Assembly (NCBI RefSeq): GCF_001279695.1
Contig: NZ_LGDD01000234.1
Coordinates: forward strand, 124,001 to 188,000
Source: Streptomyces sp. WM6378
GTDB taxonomy: Bacteria; Actinomycetota; Actinomycetes; Streptomycetales; Streptomycetaceae
DNA: 64,000 bases
Reading direction: 5' to 3'
Under the pieces are notes generated by a model that was not told the origin of the DNA, did not search any database, and saw only the letters and a list, made by a program, of their open reading frames with translations. A program made the position numbers and the translations under genes. Below are positions 34,176-43,084 of the stretch, piece by piece. Positions within the stretch are counted from its first letter, which is position 1; each line of letters opens with the position of its first letter.

Positions 34176-34583
34176 CTACGCCGGCTCCTGGGCCCTCTCC
34201 CGCATGGCGGCCGACGCGGGATCCGCCGAGGCCAGGGCCCCTTCCGCGGCAGCGATGGTCCGCACGAGGGTCTCTCGCGCGGAGGCGATCCGAGCCGACC
34301 GTTCGTCCAGCGCGCTCAACTGCCCGCGCAGGGCGTCCAGTACGCCGGGACACGGCAGCACCGAGGCGTTCTCGGCCGTACAGGGGAGGACTTGGCGAAT
34401 GACGCGGGTCGGCAGTCCGGCGGCGAGCAGCGCTCGGATCCGGACCACGGATTCCTCGGCGCAACGATCGTAGAACCGGTAGCCGTTGGGCCGGCGCTGC
34501 GGGCTGAGCAGACCCATCCGTTCGTAGTAGCGCAGCAGACGCTCGCTGGTCCCGGTCCGCTCGGCCAACTCACCGATGAGCAC
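34176..34583 (-). CDS. MerR-family regulator
   Basis: A 135-residue MerR protein. The N-terminal winged HTH reads LIGELAERTGTSERLLRYYE, RMGLLSPQRRPNGYRFYD, followed by a dimerisation coiled coil (DALRGQLSALDERSARIASA). One Cys pair (LPCTAENASVLPCPG) sits at the effector end. GTG start at 34583. It is divergent from the amidohydrolase at 34683, and a spaced inverted repeat of MerR-operator size lies between. Confidence 0.87.
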   Translation of the reverse strand: MLIGELAERTGTSERLLRYYERMGLLSPQRRPNGYRFYDRCAEESVVRIRALLAAGLPTRVIRQVLPCTAENASVLPCPGVLDALRGQLSALDERSARIASARETLVRTIAAAEGALASADPASAAMRERAQEPA

Positions 34584-34602
34584 GCCCGCCCGTCCTTCCA
34601 CG

Positions 34603-34625
34603 CTTGACCTTCCAACAGTGTCAAG
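34603..34625. promoter_or_regulatory. MerR-type operator in the divergent promoter
   Basis: CTTGAC and GTCAAG arms 11 bases apart. TTGACC could be the -35 box of the plus-strand promoter, and the following AACAGT about 20 bases on its -10, the long spacing typical of MerR-controlled promoters. Confidence 0.5.
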
Positions 34626-34682
34626 GAGCAACAGTGGGCCTGTAGGTCGCATTCCCGCGGCCCGTCGCCGAGAGGACGAACA

Positions 34683-35471
34683 GTGATCATCGGCGCCCAT
34701 GGCCATGTCCACGATCCGGTGGAGGCCCATCTGCGCCTCCTGGACGAGGCAGGCGTGGACCGTGCCGTGCTCTTCGGGACCCGGCCCCACCCCGAACGCG
34801 CCACCGACCTGCCGTCCCTGCGCCACGAGATGGGCGCCCTGGACCGGGCCCTGAGCGGAAAGGGCGACCGTGACGACGGATACCGCACCGCGCGCCGGGA
34901 ACTGGACGCGGCGCTGGCCGCCCACCCGGAACGCTTCATCGGGTTCGGTTCCGTGCGCCTGGACCTGCCCGCGGAGCAGATCGCGGCGGCGGTCGAGCGG
35001 GACATCGTCCAAGGCCGGCTGCACGGCATCGGAGAACTGACCCCACCGCCCGGAGAGGCCGACCGACTCGCCCCGGTGATGGAGGCCGCGCACGACCACG
35101 GCGGACTGCCCGTCGTCGTGCACGGCTTCGCGCCGACCACCGCCGAGGACCTCCACACCCTGTCCGAGCTCGCCACGCGCCATCCGAAAGTGCCGCTGAT
35201 CGTGAGCCAGCTCGGCGGGCTCAACTGGATGACCGCCATCGAACTGGCCCGGGACACACCGAACATGTACCTGGAACTCTCCACCGCCAACATCGTCTTC
35301 GCGGTGAAGCTGGCCATCCAGGAACTCCCGGGGCGTACCCTCTTCGGCTCGGACGCGCCCTACGGCGACCCCCTGCTCGCCCGCACGACCGTCGAGCGCG
35401 TCACCCCGCCCGGGGAACTGCGCGACCTCGTCCTCGGGGGAACCCTGGGACGGCTGCTCGGAATCCTCTGA
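34683..35471 (+). CDS. Amidohydrolase-2 family protein
   Basis: A 262-residue TIM-barrel metal-dependent hydrolase of the amidohydrolase_2 group. It starts MIIGAHGHVHDPVEAHLRLL with the H-x-H metal motif, continues PERFIGFGSVRLDLP, and has VVVHGFAPTTAED, PLIVSQLGGLNW and LFGSDAPYGDPLL with the metal Asp. Hydrolysis or decarboxylation of a cyclic or aromatic acid is possible; the substrate is unknown. GTG start, with GAGAGGACG ahead. Probably controlled by the divergent MerR. Confidence 0.85.
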   Translation: MIIGAHGHVHDPVEAHLRLLDEAGVDRAVLFGTRPHPERATDLPSLRHEMGALDRALSGKGDRDDGYRTARRELDAALAAHPERFIGFGSVRLDLPAEQIAAAVERDIVQGRLHGIGELTPPPGEADRLAPVMEAAHDHGGLPVVVHGFAPTTAEDLHTLSELATRHPKVPLIVSQLGGLNWMTAIELARDTPNMYLELSTANIVFAVKLAIQELPGRTLFGSDAPYGDPLLARTTVERVTPPGELRDLVLGGTLGRLLGIL

Positions 35472-35551
35472 TCAGGGGCCGCCGTCAGGGCGCTCGCCCG
35501 GCTCGTCACCGCCAACCGGCCGAAGTGGCCCGATGCCGACCGCTCAACGCG

Positions 35552-36148
35552 TCAACTGGCCGTGGATTCCGGGGAGTTGGACTCCCACTCGGCTCCGATC
35601 GACCGGATCAGCGCCGGGTACACCCCGATGTGCCGGAAGGGCTTGATGGCTGCCATGTACAGGGTGCCGAAGAGCCCGTTCGGCTTCACCAGGACGGCCA
35701 TCTGGCCGTGGTAGCCGCCGGATCCGTCCGGGACCCAGCCGATGTGCAGCACCGCCTGCACCGTCTTGTTGGCCATCTCGGCCGCCCACTCGTCGTGCGT
35801 CTGGTAGACGGAAGTGAACGGTACCGAGCGGAACGCCGGTCCCCGCGGCCCCTCGCGGAGGTCCGCCGGAAGCCGGTCGCGCAGCGTGGGCACCCGGGTG
35901 CCCACGCCCTCGCCGGGCTTGTCCCAGCCGAGCAGTCCCCCGAGCTTCCAGCGGACCGCGAAGAGGAAGCGCTGCACGGGCGAGGAGGCGCTTGCGTCGT
36001 TGCCCTGAGCGAGCTGGCGTACCAGACGGTCGAGTTCGTCCGGACCACCCGGTGTCGGCAGCGCCCACACGTCCTCAAGCGTGAAGTCGGCCGCGATCTC
36101 GTGGATCCGCCAGGGGCGGGACGTGTGCGCGGTTGCGGGGAGTTTCAT
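35552..36148 (-). CDS. DUF2867 protein
   Basis: A 198-residue protein of the DUF2867 family, seen from LFAVRWKLGGLLGWDKPG, PFTSVYQTHDEWAAEMANKT and GQMAVLVKPNGLFGTLYMA. No catalytic motif is known for the family. It is divergent from a TetR gene, and two palindromic sites lie between, so it is probably the target of that repressor. Confidence 0.82.
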   Translation of the reverse strand: MKLPATAHTSRPWRIHEIAADFTLEDVWALPTPGGPDELDRLVRQLAQGNDASASSPVQRFLFAVRWKLGGLLGWDKPGEGVGTRVPTLRDRLPADLREGPRGPAFRSVPFTSVYQTHDEWAAEMANKTVQAVLHIGWVPDGSGGYHGQMAVLVKPNGLFGTLYMAAIKPFRHIGVYPALIRSIGAEWESNSPESTAS

Positions 36149-36162
36149 GAACGGACCCCTGT

Positions 36163-36214
36163 CTATACGATGCCGTATAGATCGATGCTAGCACCGGATA
36201 TACGGGACCGTATA
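36163..36214. promoter_or_regulatory. Two TATACG palindromes, TetR operator pair
   Basis: CTATACG-ATGC-CGTATAG (36163-36180) and TATACGG-GA-CCGTATA (36199-36214) are two copies of one palindromic motif in the 96-base divergent region. They look like paired binding sites for the TetR protein at 36245. Confidence 0.8.
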
Positions 36215-36244
36215 GATGGCGGGCGGCGTGAGGGGAGACACAGC

Positions 36245-36802
36245 ATGGGCGCGACTCGCACGCCGCGTGGCAAGTGGATCGAAGAGGGACTGCGGGCGCT
36301 GTCCGCCGGCGGCCCGGAGGCGGTCCGGATCGAGTCCCTGGCGCAGGCCCTCGGGGTGAGCAAGGGCGGCTTCTACGGCTACTTCAAGAACCGGGGCGCC
36401 CTGCTCACCGAGATGCTCGACACCTGGGAGCGCGAGGTGGCCGAAGCCGTGATCGAGCGGGTCGAGAGTGGCGGGGGAGACGCCAGGGCCAAGCTGGAGC
36501 GGCTGTTCGCCATCGCCGTGGCGGGCCGGGGGCCCACGATGGGGGTCGCGGCCGAGCTCGCCATCCGGGACTGGGCCCGGCGCGACGACGACGTCGCCCG
36601 GCGACTGAGACGCGTCGACAACCGGCGGATGGAGTACCTGCGCTCGCTGTTCGGTGCCCTCTGTTCCGACGAGGGCGAGGTCGAGGCCCGCTCGATGCTC
36701 GCCTTCTCGCTGCGGATCGGCGAGCACTTCATCGCCGCCGACCACGCGGGTCGCAGTCGCGCGGAGGTGATGGAGCTGACCAGGCGATGGCTCCTGAGGT
36801 AG
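36245..36802 (+). CDS. TetR-family regulator
   Basis: A 185-residue TetR protein. The HTH is RIESLAQALGVSKGGFYGYF with KNRGALLTEMLDTWE, and the C-terminal domain is helical, with a conserved IAVAGRGPTMGVAAELAIRD region. It is divergent from the DUF2867 gene; the operator pair at 36163-36214 lies immediately upstream, suggesting autoregulation. Confidence 0.9.
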   Translation: MGATRTPRGKWIEEGLRALSAGGPEAVRIESLAQALGVSKGGFYGYFKNRGALLTEMLDTWEREVAEAVIERVESGGGDARAKLERLFAIAVAGRGPTMGVAAELAIRDWARRDDDVARRLRRVDNRRMEYLRSLFGALCSDEGEVEARSMLAFSLRIGEHFIAADHAGRSRAEVMELTRRWLLR

Positions 36803-36859
36803 CCGCCCGCTGAGGTCCGGTGCCTGATCCGGGCCGGGTCGGGCACAGGCCCTCACATG

Positions 36860-36904
36860 GCGGAGCGCCAACAGCCGCTGGTCGTGCGGCTGTTGGCGCT
36901 CCGC
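36860..36904. terminator. Perfect 19-bp bidirectional hairpin
   Basis: GCGGAGCGCCAACAGCCGC pairs perfectly with GCGGCTGTTGGCGCTCCGC around loop TGGTCGT. It lies between the convergent TetR and SH3-protein genes. Confidence 0.85.
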
Positions 36905-36910
36905 GTCAGC

Positions 36911-37303
36911 TCAGTTGCAGTACGGCACGCGGCTGAGGTTCTGCACGTAGCGTGCCGAGACCCAGCCCTCCTTGCCCGCTCCGAGCTTGTACCAGATCCT
37001 GTTGCCACCCACGCTCTGGCCGATCTTCTTGCACTTCGGCGCGGTGGCCATGCCCATGGGCAGCAGGCCGAGCCGCTTGGAGGTGGTGTTCGCTTCCTGG
37101 TGGATCCACACCCCGCCATTGGCGACGACCTTGCTCATGGGCTGGGCCGCCGGTGCGGCGGCGGGCGCCTGCTGAGCCGAGCCGCCGGGCTGCGGCCCCG
37201 GATTCGCCGCCGCGGCCCCGCCCGCGCTGAGCAGGATTCCCGATCCGGCGAGTGCCGCCACCGCGCTCGCGGTGGCGATCCAGCGCATTCCAGATGCGTA
37301 CAC
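36911..37303 (-). CDS. Secreted SH3-like domain protein
   Basis: A 130-residue exported protein. The signal is RWIATASAVAALAGSGILLS to about residue 33, then an Ala/Pro/Gln-rich linker, then a bacterial SH3-type domain (GVWIHQEANTTSKRLGLLPM, WYKLGAGKEGWVSARYV) with cysteines near PKCKK and the C-terminal YCN. SH3b domains usually bind cell-wall peptides. GTG start at 37303 after a GGGG stretch; ATG 37288 is an alternative. Confidence 0.85.
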   Translation of the reverse strand: MYASGMRWIATASAVAALAGSGILLSAGGAAAANPGPQPGGSAQQAPAAAPAAQPMSKVVANGGVWIHQEANTTSKRLGLLPMGMATAPKCKKIGQSVGGNRIWYKLGAGKEGWVSARYVQNLSRVPYCN

Positions 37304-37500
37304 GCTTTTCCCCTTTCGTTCCTTTTTGGGATGGTACGCCCCGAAGGGCCGTCAATGGTGGCGACCCGTCCCACCGGGACCAAAGAACTTCCTTAATGTG
37401 TAGGTCGGTTGATGTGTCAATCGGGGTTTCCCGTGGTCTCCCGGGGTGGAAGGGATGATGCGGCCATGTCACGCTCGTCCCTTCGGAAGGAAGCCCCTCA

Positions 37501-38187
37501 GTGCTCCGCAGACAAGGCGCGTTGCTTGCCGCAGTCGTTCTGATCCCGCTCGCCACGGCAACGCAGGCCGGCGCCGCCACGGCAACACGGGCCGGCGCCG
37601 CCGCACCGGCGCAGCCGGCCGCCGCCTGTGCCTACACGCCGGCCGTCCCCGCCGACAACTACAAGGGGATACCGGACTTCGACCCGGTCAAGGCCGCCCG
37701 CCCGTTCAACGCGACCCTGCGCACGAGCCAGGGCGCCATCACCTTCAAGGCGCTGACCGACAAGGCTCCGTGCACCACCAACTCCTTCCGGTTCCTCGCC
37801 GAGAAGCGCTACTTCAACGGCTCGCACTGCCACCGGCTCACCACCGCGCGGCTGTACGTGCTGCAGTGCGGCGACCCGACCGGCACGGGCAGCGGCGGCC
37901 CGGGATACTCCTTCCCGGACGAGAACCTCACCGGCGCCACCTATCCGGCGGGCACGGTGGCGATGGCCAATGCCGGGCCGAACACCAACGGCAGCCAGTT
38001 CTTCTTCGTCTGGAAGGACACCAAGCTCTCGCCCGCCTATACGCCGTTCGGGCAGGTCACCTCCGGGCTCGACGTCCTGCAGAAGATCGCGGCGGGCGGC
38101 GAGGACGACCAGAACGGGCCGGGCGACGGGTACCCCACGCTGCCGGTGAACATCAAACGCGTCGAGATCAAGCGGGGCAACCACTGA
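37501..38187 (+). CDS. Secreted cyclophilin-type peptidyl-prolyl isomerase
   Basis: A 228-residue exported cyclophilin. Signal peptide to about residue 25 (LLAAVVLIPLATATQAGA), an Ala/Pro linker, then the CLD domain: NSFRFLAEKRYFNGSHCHRL, LQCGDPTGTGSGGPGYSFPD, GTVAMANAGPNTNGSQFFF, TPFGQVTSGLDVLQKI. The QCGDPTG and GSQFF motifs are the active site, but the usual catalytic Arg-Phe-His order at YFNGSHCHRL is slightly changed. GTG start with AAGGAAG about 9 bases upstream. It folds secreted proteins by proline isomerisation. Confidence 0.92.
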   Translation: MLRRQGALLAAVVLIPLATATQAGAATATRAGAAAPAQPAAACAYTPAVPADNYKGIPDFDPVKAARPFNATLRTSQGAITFKALTDKAPCTTNSFRFLAEKRYFNGSHCHRLTTARLYVLQCGDPTGTGSGGPGYSFPDENLTGATYPAGTVAMANAGPNTNGSQFFFVWKDTKLSPAYTPFGQVTSGLDVLQKIAAGGEDDQNGPGDGYPTLPVNIKRVEIKRGNH

Positions 38188-38281
38188 TCGGGCCCCCGAC
38201 CGGTAGGCCAAGCGATTGCCATTGTGGTTCCGCTGGCGGGGGAGCGCGGGGTGAGGCGGGGGGCGAGGCTACTCTCCGCCC

Positions 38282-38545
38282 ATGACGGACACCTATGACC
38301 ACACCCCGCAGGTATGGACAGCAGGCCGCTTGCGGGAAGCCCTCGCCGGCCTGTCCGACGACACCCCCATCCACATCGCCGTCGCGGACGGGCCCGGCGA
38401 CTTCGAGGGCTACAGCGAGTACGCCCTCGTCGACCTGGAGCCCGTCGAGAAGGACTTCGGAGAGGACGAGACGGCCAGGACCGAAGTCGAGTACACACTG
38501 TTCGCCGACTACAAGGCCGGCCAGTACCACGTCGACCTGGTCTGA
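38282..38545 (+). CDS. DUF6225 protein
   Basis: An 87-residue acidic soluble protein beginning MTDTYDHTPQVWTAGRLREA, then ALAGLSDDTPIHIAVADGPG and TARTEVEYTLFADYKAGQYH. This matches the small DUF6225 family of streptomycetes. No function is known. Confidence 0.8.
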   Translation: MTDTYDHTPQVWTAGRLREALAGLSDDTPIHIAVADGPGDFEGYSEYALVDLEPVEKDFGEDETARTEVEYTLFADYKAGQYHVDLV

Positions 38546-38668
38546 CCCGCCCCCGCCGCGCACGGGCCGGGCGGCAGGCGGCTTCCCCGCCCCTGTTGCC
38601 CGGCCCCGGTACGGCTCAGGAGTAGAAGTCGCGCTCCCGCCGCACGACCCGGCCGACGTTCCGGGAGC

Positions 38669-39781
38669 TCAGTCCGCGGCGAGGCGGGCGCTCAGCCATT
38701 CCAGGGAGGGCGGGATCTCCCGGAGCCAGGTGTTGAAGTTGTGGCCGCCGGAATCGAGCGTGATCGACGAGACGTGTGCGGGCTTCTTGACCTTGGCGAT
38801 GAACTTCTGGGTCTCCTTGAGGTTGCTCTCGCCCTGCTTCGACGTGGTGACCAGGAACGACGAGTTGCCCTGGGGCAGATGGTCGAGGCTCCACAGGAGA
38901 TCGGACCGCTTCTCCTCGTGCTTGTTCCCGTGGAAGAGGTCACCGGAGTCCGTGTCCACCTCGGGCTGGTAGTCCGCGGACAGGCCGGCTCCGGCCGCGT
39001 ACGCCTCCGGGTGGTGCAGGGCGATCTTCAGTGCGCAGTAGCCGCCCGTCGAGTCGCCGATGAAGCCCCAGTTCTTCGGCTTCGTACCGACGCGATACGT
39101 ACCGGAGATCGCCTTGCGCACGTCGTCGGCGAAGAACGTCTCCGTCTGGGGGCCGCCCGGGATGTCGATGCACTGGGTGTTGCGCGGCGGAGCGACGGTG
39201 GGCCGCATCATCACCAGGATCATCGGCTGCGTCTTCTTCTCCTTGGACAGCGTCCACGCCGTCTTCGGGTAGTGCAGGCCCTTGATGAGGTTCTCGGCGG
39301 TCCCGGGGAAGCCGGTCAGCACCACGGTGGCGGGGAAGGACTTCTTCTCGTACCCCTTCTGGAAGTACTCCGGCGGCAGATACACATAGGCCGGGGTGAC
39401 TATCCGGGACCGCTCACCCTGCACCGTGACCCGCTGCACCTCGCCGCCGATGCTCGGCTTTCCCGCGCCGGGAACGTCCACCTTCTGCTTCCCGTCGACC
39501 TTCACACCCGGACTGGCGACCGTCCGCGCATCGAGGACGCCCACGCCGTCCTGCCGGCCGAACAGGTCCGCCCACGAGCCGTAGAAGAGGAACGACTTGT
39601 TGGCCGCGAGACCCACGGAGGAGAAGAGCAGCAGCTGAACCGCGCACATCAGGCCCACCCGCGCCACGACCGGCCGCCATCCCTGCCTCGCCAGCCGCGG
39701 CCACAGCCACACGACGACGAGGGACAGCAGCACCGTGCAGAGCACGGCCAATGCCAGAACGGTGGTACTTGTCAGCCCCAT
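38669..39781 (-). CDS. Membrane-anchored esterase of the antigen-85/PHB esterase type
   Basis: A 370-residue protein. The N-terminus holds three hydrophobic helices (VLALAVLCTVLLSLVVVWLW and VGLMCAVQLLLFSSVGL among them), placing the catalytic domain outside. That domain is an alpha/beta hydrolase: VYLPPEYFQKGYEKKSFPAT, nucleophile elbow NWGFIGDSTGGYCALKIAL with Ser, an acid in the SADYQPEVDTDSGD region and SGGHNFNTWLREIPP with the His. Similar to putative esterase/mycolyltransferase-like proteins. Substrate unknown. Confidence 0.85.
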   Translation of the reverse strand: MGLTSTTVLALAVLCTVLLSLVVVWLWPRLARQGWRPVVARVGLMCAVQLLLFSSVGLAANKSFLFYGSWADLFGRQDGVGVLDARTVASPGVKVDGKQKVDVPGAGKPSIGGEVQRVTVQGERSRIVTPAYVYLPPEYFQKGYEKKSFPATVVLTGFPGTAENLIKGLHYPKTAWTLSKEKKTQPMILVMMRPTVAPPRNTQCIDIPGGPQTETFFADDVRKAISGTYRVGTKPKNWGFIGDSTGGYCALKIALHHPEAYAAGAGLSADYQPEVDTDSGDLFHGNKHEEKRSDLLWSLDHLPQGNSSFLVTTSKQGESNLKETQKFIAKVKKPAHVSSITLDSGGHNFNTWLREIPPSLEWLSARLAAD

Positions 39782-39985
39782 GGATCAAGAACACTCTCTG
39801 CACGAGATCGTCCTGGACGCGGCGCCCGGCGGCCACCGTCCAGCCGCACCGACTCGGGGGTGCGCACCGAACTAGACCGGGATCCGGCGTGATCCGTTGC
39901 CTCGTGATCGCCAACCTTTCGGACGCGTGCGGTATGTGGCGAAATTAGTGCGCCATTCAGGTGTCCGGATGACGCGCGATGCTCG

Positions 39986-40423
39986 CTAGGGCGTCGAGCG
40001 GGCCGCGGTGCGGGATGACTCCTCGGCGTTCCAGCGGCGCGCCGCCACCTCCCTCTCGTCGGCGGCCGACAGCCAGAAGTAGAGCGGCGGCAGGGCGAGT
40101 TCGATGCCCATCAGAACCAGCTGGAACCAGTTCGGGCGGCCGAGCGCGGCCCACGACAGGAGCCTGCCGGCGCCGCCCAGGAAGAAGATCCCGGCGAGCA
40201 GACGCACGATCCTCGACGGGATCGGTGACTGCCGCGCCACCCAGATCCAGGCAAGCCCGTACCCGAGGAAGATCGCGCCGAAGAACCGCATGAGGCTGTC
40301 GACGGTCGGGCCCGGCGAGCCCGCGCCGGGTACCGCGTCCATGCCGGTGGCGAGGTGAACGGCGCCGATCAGTACGTCGGCGATGCCCATCGCCCACGAA
40401 AGCCACTTGAGGAGCCTGGCCAT
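39986..40423 (-). CDS. DUF4345-type membrane protein
   Basis: A 145-residue protein with four membrane helices (LLKWLSWAMGIADVLIGAVH, LMRFFGAIFLGYGLAWIWVA, IVRLLAGIFFLGGAGRLLSW, FQLVLMGIELALPPLYFWL) and a charged tail, the DUF4345 layout. An AAGGGGGA site precedes ATG 40423. It is divergent from a TetR gene and its promoter holds the TetR-type palindrome, so it is the likely regulated gene. Confidence 0.82.
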   Translation of the reverse strand: MARLLKWLSWAMGIADVLIGAVHLATGMDAVPGAGSPGPTVDSLMRFFGAIFLGYGLAWIWVARQSPIPSRIVRLLAGIFFLGGAGRLLSWAALGRPNWFQLVLMGIELALPPLYFWLSAADEREVAARRWNAEESSRTAARSTP

Positions 40424-40453
40424 GGTGGTCCCCCTTCGCCCTACTGGACGTGT

Positions 40454-40487
40454 GTCTACTAAGGCGACCATAGGTTCGCTAGTAGAC
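40454..40487. promoter_or_regulatory. GTCTACTA/TAGTAGAC inverted repeat
   Basis: 8-bp perfect arms (40454-40461 and 40480-40487) with an 18-base spacer, in the 87-base divergent promoter between the DUF4345 and TetR genes. The likely binding site of the TetR protein. Confidence 0.7.
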
Positions 40488-40510
40488 ATGCGTCAAGTAG
40501 CCTGGGTGCC

Positions 40511-41116
40511 ATGACCGCGCGCCGCAGGCTGAGCCCCGACGAGCGCCGCAAGGAGTTGCTCGACGTCGGAGCCCACCTGTTCGCGGCGAAGCCCTACCAC
40601 GACGTGCTCATGGAGGACGTGGCCGAACAGGCCGGTGTCTCAAGGGCGTTGCTCTACCGCTACTTCCCCAACAAGAGCGCCCTGTTCGCCGGCATCTTCC
40701 AGCAGGCGTCGGACCGGCTGCTCGACGGAACGCCCATCGACCCGGCACAGTCGCTGCTCGACCAGCTGTCCGCCGGGCTCGATGTCCACTTCGACTACTT
40801 CGCCGCGAACAAGAACACGGTGCTCGCCGCGAACAGGGTGCTCGCGGGCGACCCGGTGATCCAGGCGATCATCAACGACGAGCTGGCCGAGCTGAGCCGG
40901 CGCGTACTCGACGCGACCGGACTCGAAGGCTCCGCCAGGGACACGGTCTCCGCTCTCCTGACGAGCTGGCTGGTGTTCGTCCGCGCGCTGTGCGTGGACT
41001 GGCTGACCGACGAGGCGTTCTCGCGGACCGAGCTGCACGACATGTCGGTGGGCGCTTTGCTCGGCGCGTTGGGCGCCGTCACCGATGTCGACCAACTCCT
41101 CGGCGCCGACGGCTGA
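40511..41116 (+). CDS. TetR-family regulator
   Basis: A 201-residue TetR protein. HTH: LLDVGAHLFAAKPYHDVLME, DVAEQAGVSRALLYRYFPNK; C-terminal domain typical for the family (ARDTVSALLTSWLVFVRALC). The divergent DUF4345 membrane protein gene and the palindrome at 40454 suggest a small regulator–target pair. Confidence 0.9.
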   Translation: MTARRRLSPDERRKELLDVGAHLFAAKPYHDVLMEDVAEQAGVSRALLYRYFPNKSALFAGIFQQASDRLLDGTPIDPAQSLLDQLSAGLDVHFDYFAANKNTVLAANRVLAGDPVIQAIINDELAELSRRVLDATGLEGSARDTVSALLTSWLVFVRALCVDWLTDEAFSRTELHDMSVGALLGALGAVTDVDQLLGADG

Positions 41117-41143
41117 CTGCCCCGGCGCCCACGGCCCGTCCGG

Positions 41144-43027
41144 TCAGCCGAGCGCGGGTGCGCCACCGGGTCGCTCGAACTGGGTGCGGTACAACTCCTC
41201 GTAGCGGCCGCCGAGTTCGAGGAGTTCGTCGTGCGTGCCGCGCTCCACGATCCGGCCGGCCTCGACGACCAGGATCAGATCGGCGGAGCGCACGGTGGAG
41301 AGGCGGTGCGCGATCACCACGGCGGTACGGCCCTCCAGCGCCTCGCCGAGTGCTTCCTGCACCGCCGCCTCGGACGTGTTGTCGAGGTGGGCGGTGGCCT
41401 CGTCGAGGATGACCACACGCTGGCGGGCGAGGAGCAGCCGGGCGATCGTCAGACGCTGGCGCTCACCGCCGGAGAGCCGGTAGCCGCGCTCGCCGACCAC
41501 CGTGTCGAGCCCGTCGGGCAGCGAGGCGACCAGGCCGTCCAGACGGGCCCGGCGCAGCGCATCCCACAGGTGCTCCTCGTCGGCGTCGGGGCGGGCCAGC
41601 AGCAGGTTGGCGCGGACCGACTCGTGGAAGAGATGGCCGTCCTGGGTGACCATGCCGATGGTGTCCCGGATCGAGTCGGCGGTCAGATCCCGTACGTCGA
41701 TGCCGCCGAGCCGCACCGTGCCCCCGTCCGCGTCGTACAGCCGCGGAAGCAGCTGGGCGACCGTCGACTTGCCGGCGCCCGACGACCCGACCAGGGCCAC
41801 CATCTGGCCCGGCTCGGCCCGGAAGGAGACGCCGTGCAGCACCTCGGTGCCGCCCCGGGTGTCCAGGCTGGACACCTCTTCGAGCGAGGCGAGGGAGACC
41901 TTGTCGGCGGACGGGTAGCCGAAGCGCACCTCGTGGAACTCCACCGACACCGGGCCCGGCGGCACCTCCCGGGCCTCGGGCTTCTCCGCGATGAGCGGCT
42001 TCAGGTCGAGCACCTCGAAGACCCGCTCGAAGCTGACCAGCGCGCTCATCACCTCGACGCGCGCCCCGGCCAGTGAGGTGAGCGGCGCGTACAGCCGGGT
42101 CAGGAGCAGGGCGAGCGAGACGACCGCGCCCGCTTCGAGGGTGCCGTGCAGCGCGTAGTAGCCGCCGAGCCCGTAGACGAGCGCGAGCGCGAGGGCCGAT
42201 ACGAGGGTGAGGGCGGTGATGAACGCGGACTGGGCCATCGCCGTACGCACCCCGATGTCGCGCACCCGGCCGGCCCTGGCGGCGAACTCGGCGGACTCGT
42301 CGGCGGGCCGCCCGAACAGCTTGACCAGGGTCGCGCCGGGGGCCGAGAAACGCTCGGTCATCCGGGTGCCCATCGCCGCGTTGTGCTCGGCGGCCTCCCG
42401 CTGGAGCCGGGCCATCCGGGTGCCCATGCGGCGCGCGGGCAGCACGAACACGGGCAGCAGGACCAGCGCGAGCAGCGTGATCTGCCAGGAGATGCCGAGC
42501 ATCACGGCGAGCGTGAGGAGCAGCGTGACCAGGTTGCTGACCACGCCGGACAGTGTGTTGCTGAAGGCCCGCTGGGCGCCGATGACGTCGTTGTTGAGGC
42601 GGCTCACGAGCGCGCCGGTGCGGGTCCGCGTGAAGAACGCGACCGGCATCCGCTGCACGTGGTCGAAGACGGCCGTGCGCAGATCGAGGATCAGCCCCTC
42701 GCCCAGCGTGGACGACAGCCACCGGCTCACGATGCCGAGGGCCGCCTCGGCGACGGCGATCGCGGCGATGAACAGCGCGAGCCGGATGACGGTCCCGCTC
42801 TCCTTCCCGCCGACGATCGCATCCACGACCCGCCCGGCGAGCAGGGGGGTGGCCACCGCGAGCAGCGCCGTGGCCACGCTCAGGACCAGAAAGAGGGCGA
42901 TGCGGCGCCGGTGCGGGCGGGCGAAGGCGGCGATGCGGCGCAGTGTCGCCCGGTTGAGAGGCCGCTTGTCCTGCTGGGCGTTCATGACGTTGTGGAGCTG
43001 CGTCCACGCCGTGGCTTCCATACTCAT
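41144..43027 (-). CDS. ABC transporter, fused permease and ATPase
   Basis: A 627-residue half-transporter working as a dimer. Residues about 40-330 form the six-helix membrane domain. Residues about 360-610 form the ATPase: Walker A GSSGAGKST, Q-loop MVTQDGHLFHESV, signature YRLSGGERQRL, Walker B RVVILDEAT, switch IAHRLST. It is of the exporter (MsbA/LmrA-like) type, for drugs, lipids or peptides. It is divergent from the JmjC gene of the lanthipeptide locus and the only exporter nearby, so a role in exporting that peptide is possible. No peptidase domain is fused. Confidence 0.92.
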   Translation of the reverse strand: MSMEATAWTQLHNVMNAQQDKRPLNRATLRRIAAFARPHRRRIALFLVLSVATALLAVATPLLAGRVVDAIVGGKESGTVIRLALFIAAIAVAEAALGIVSRWLSSTLGEGLILDLRTAVFDHVQRMPVAFFTRTRTGALVSRLNNDVIGAQRAFSNTLSGVVSNLVTLLLTLAVMLGISWQITLLALVLLPVFVLPARRMGTRMARLQREAAEHNAAMGTRMTERFSAPGATLVKLFGRPADESAEFAARAGRVRDIGVRTAMAQSAFITALTLVSALALALVYGLGGYYALHGTLEAGAVVSLALLLTRLYAPLTSLAGARVEVMSALVSFERVFEVLDLKPLIAEKPEAREVPPGPVSVEFHEVRFGYPSADKVSLASLEEVSSLDTRGGTEVLHGVSFRAEPGQMVALVGSSGAGKSTVAQLLPRLYDADGGTVRLGGIDVRDLTADSIRDTIGMVTQDGHLFHESVRANLLLARPDADEEHLWDALRRARLDGLVASLPDGLDTVVGERGYRLSGGERQRLTIARLLLARQRVVILDEATAHLDNTSEAAVQEALGEALEGRTAVVIAHRLSTVRSADLILVVEAGRIVERGTHDELLELGGRYEELYRTQFERPGGAPALG

Positions 43028-43084
43028 GCGAGGAACGTACGACCTCGACCGAACTTGAGGTCAACGAATCCCGAGACTGTGATC

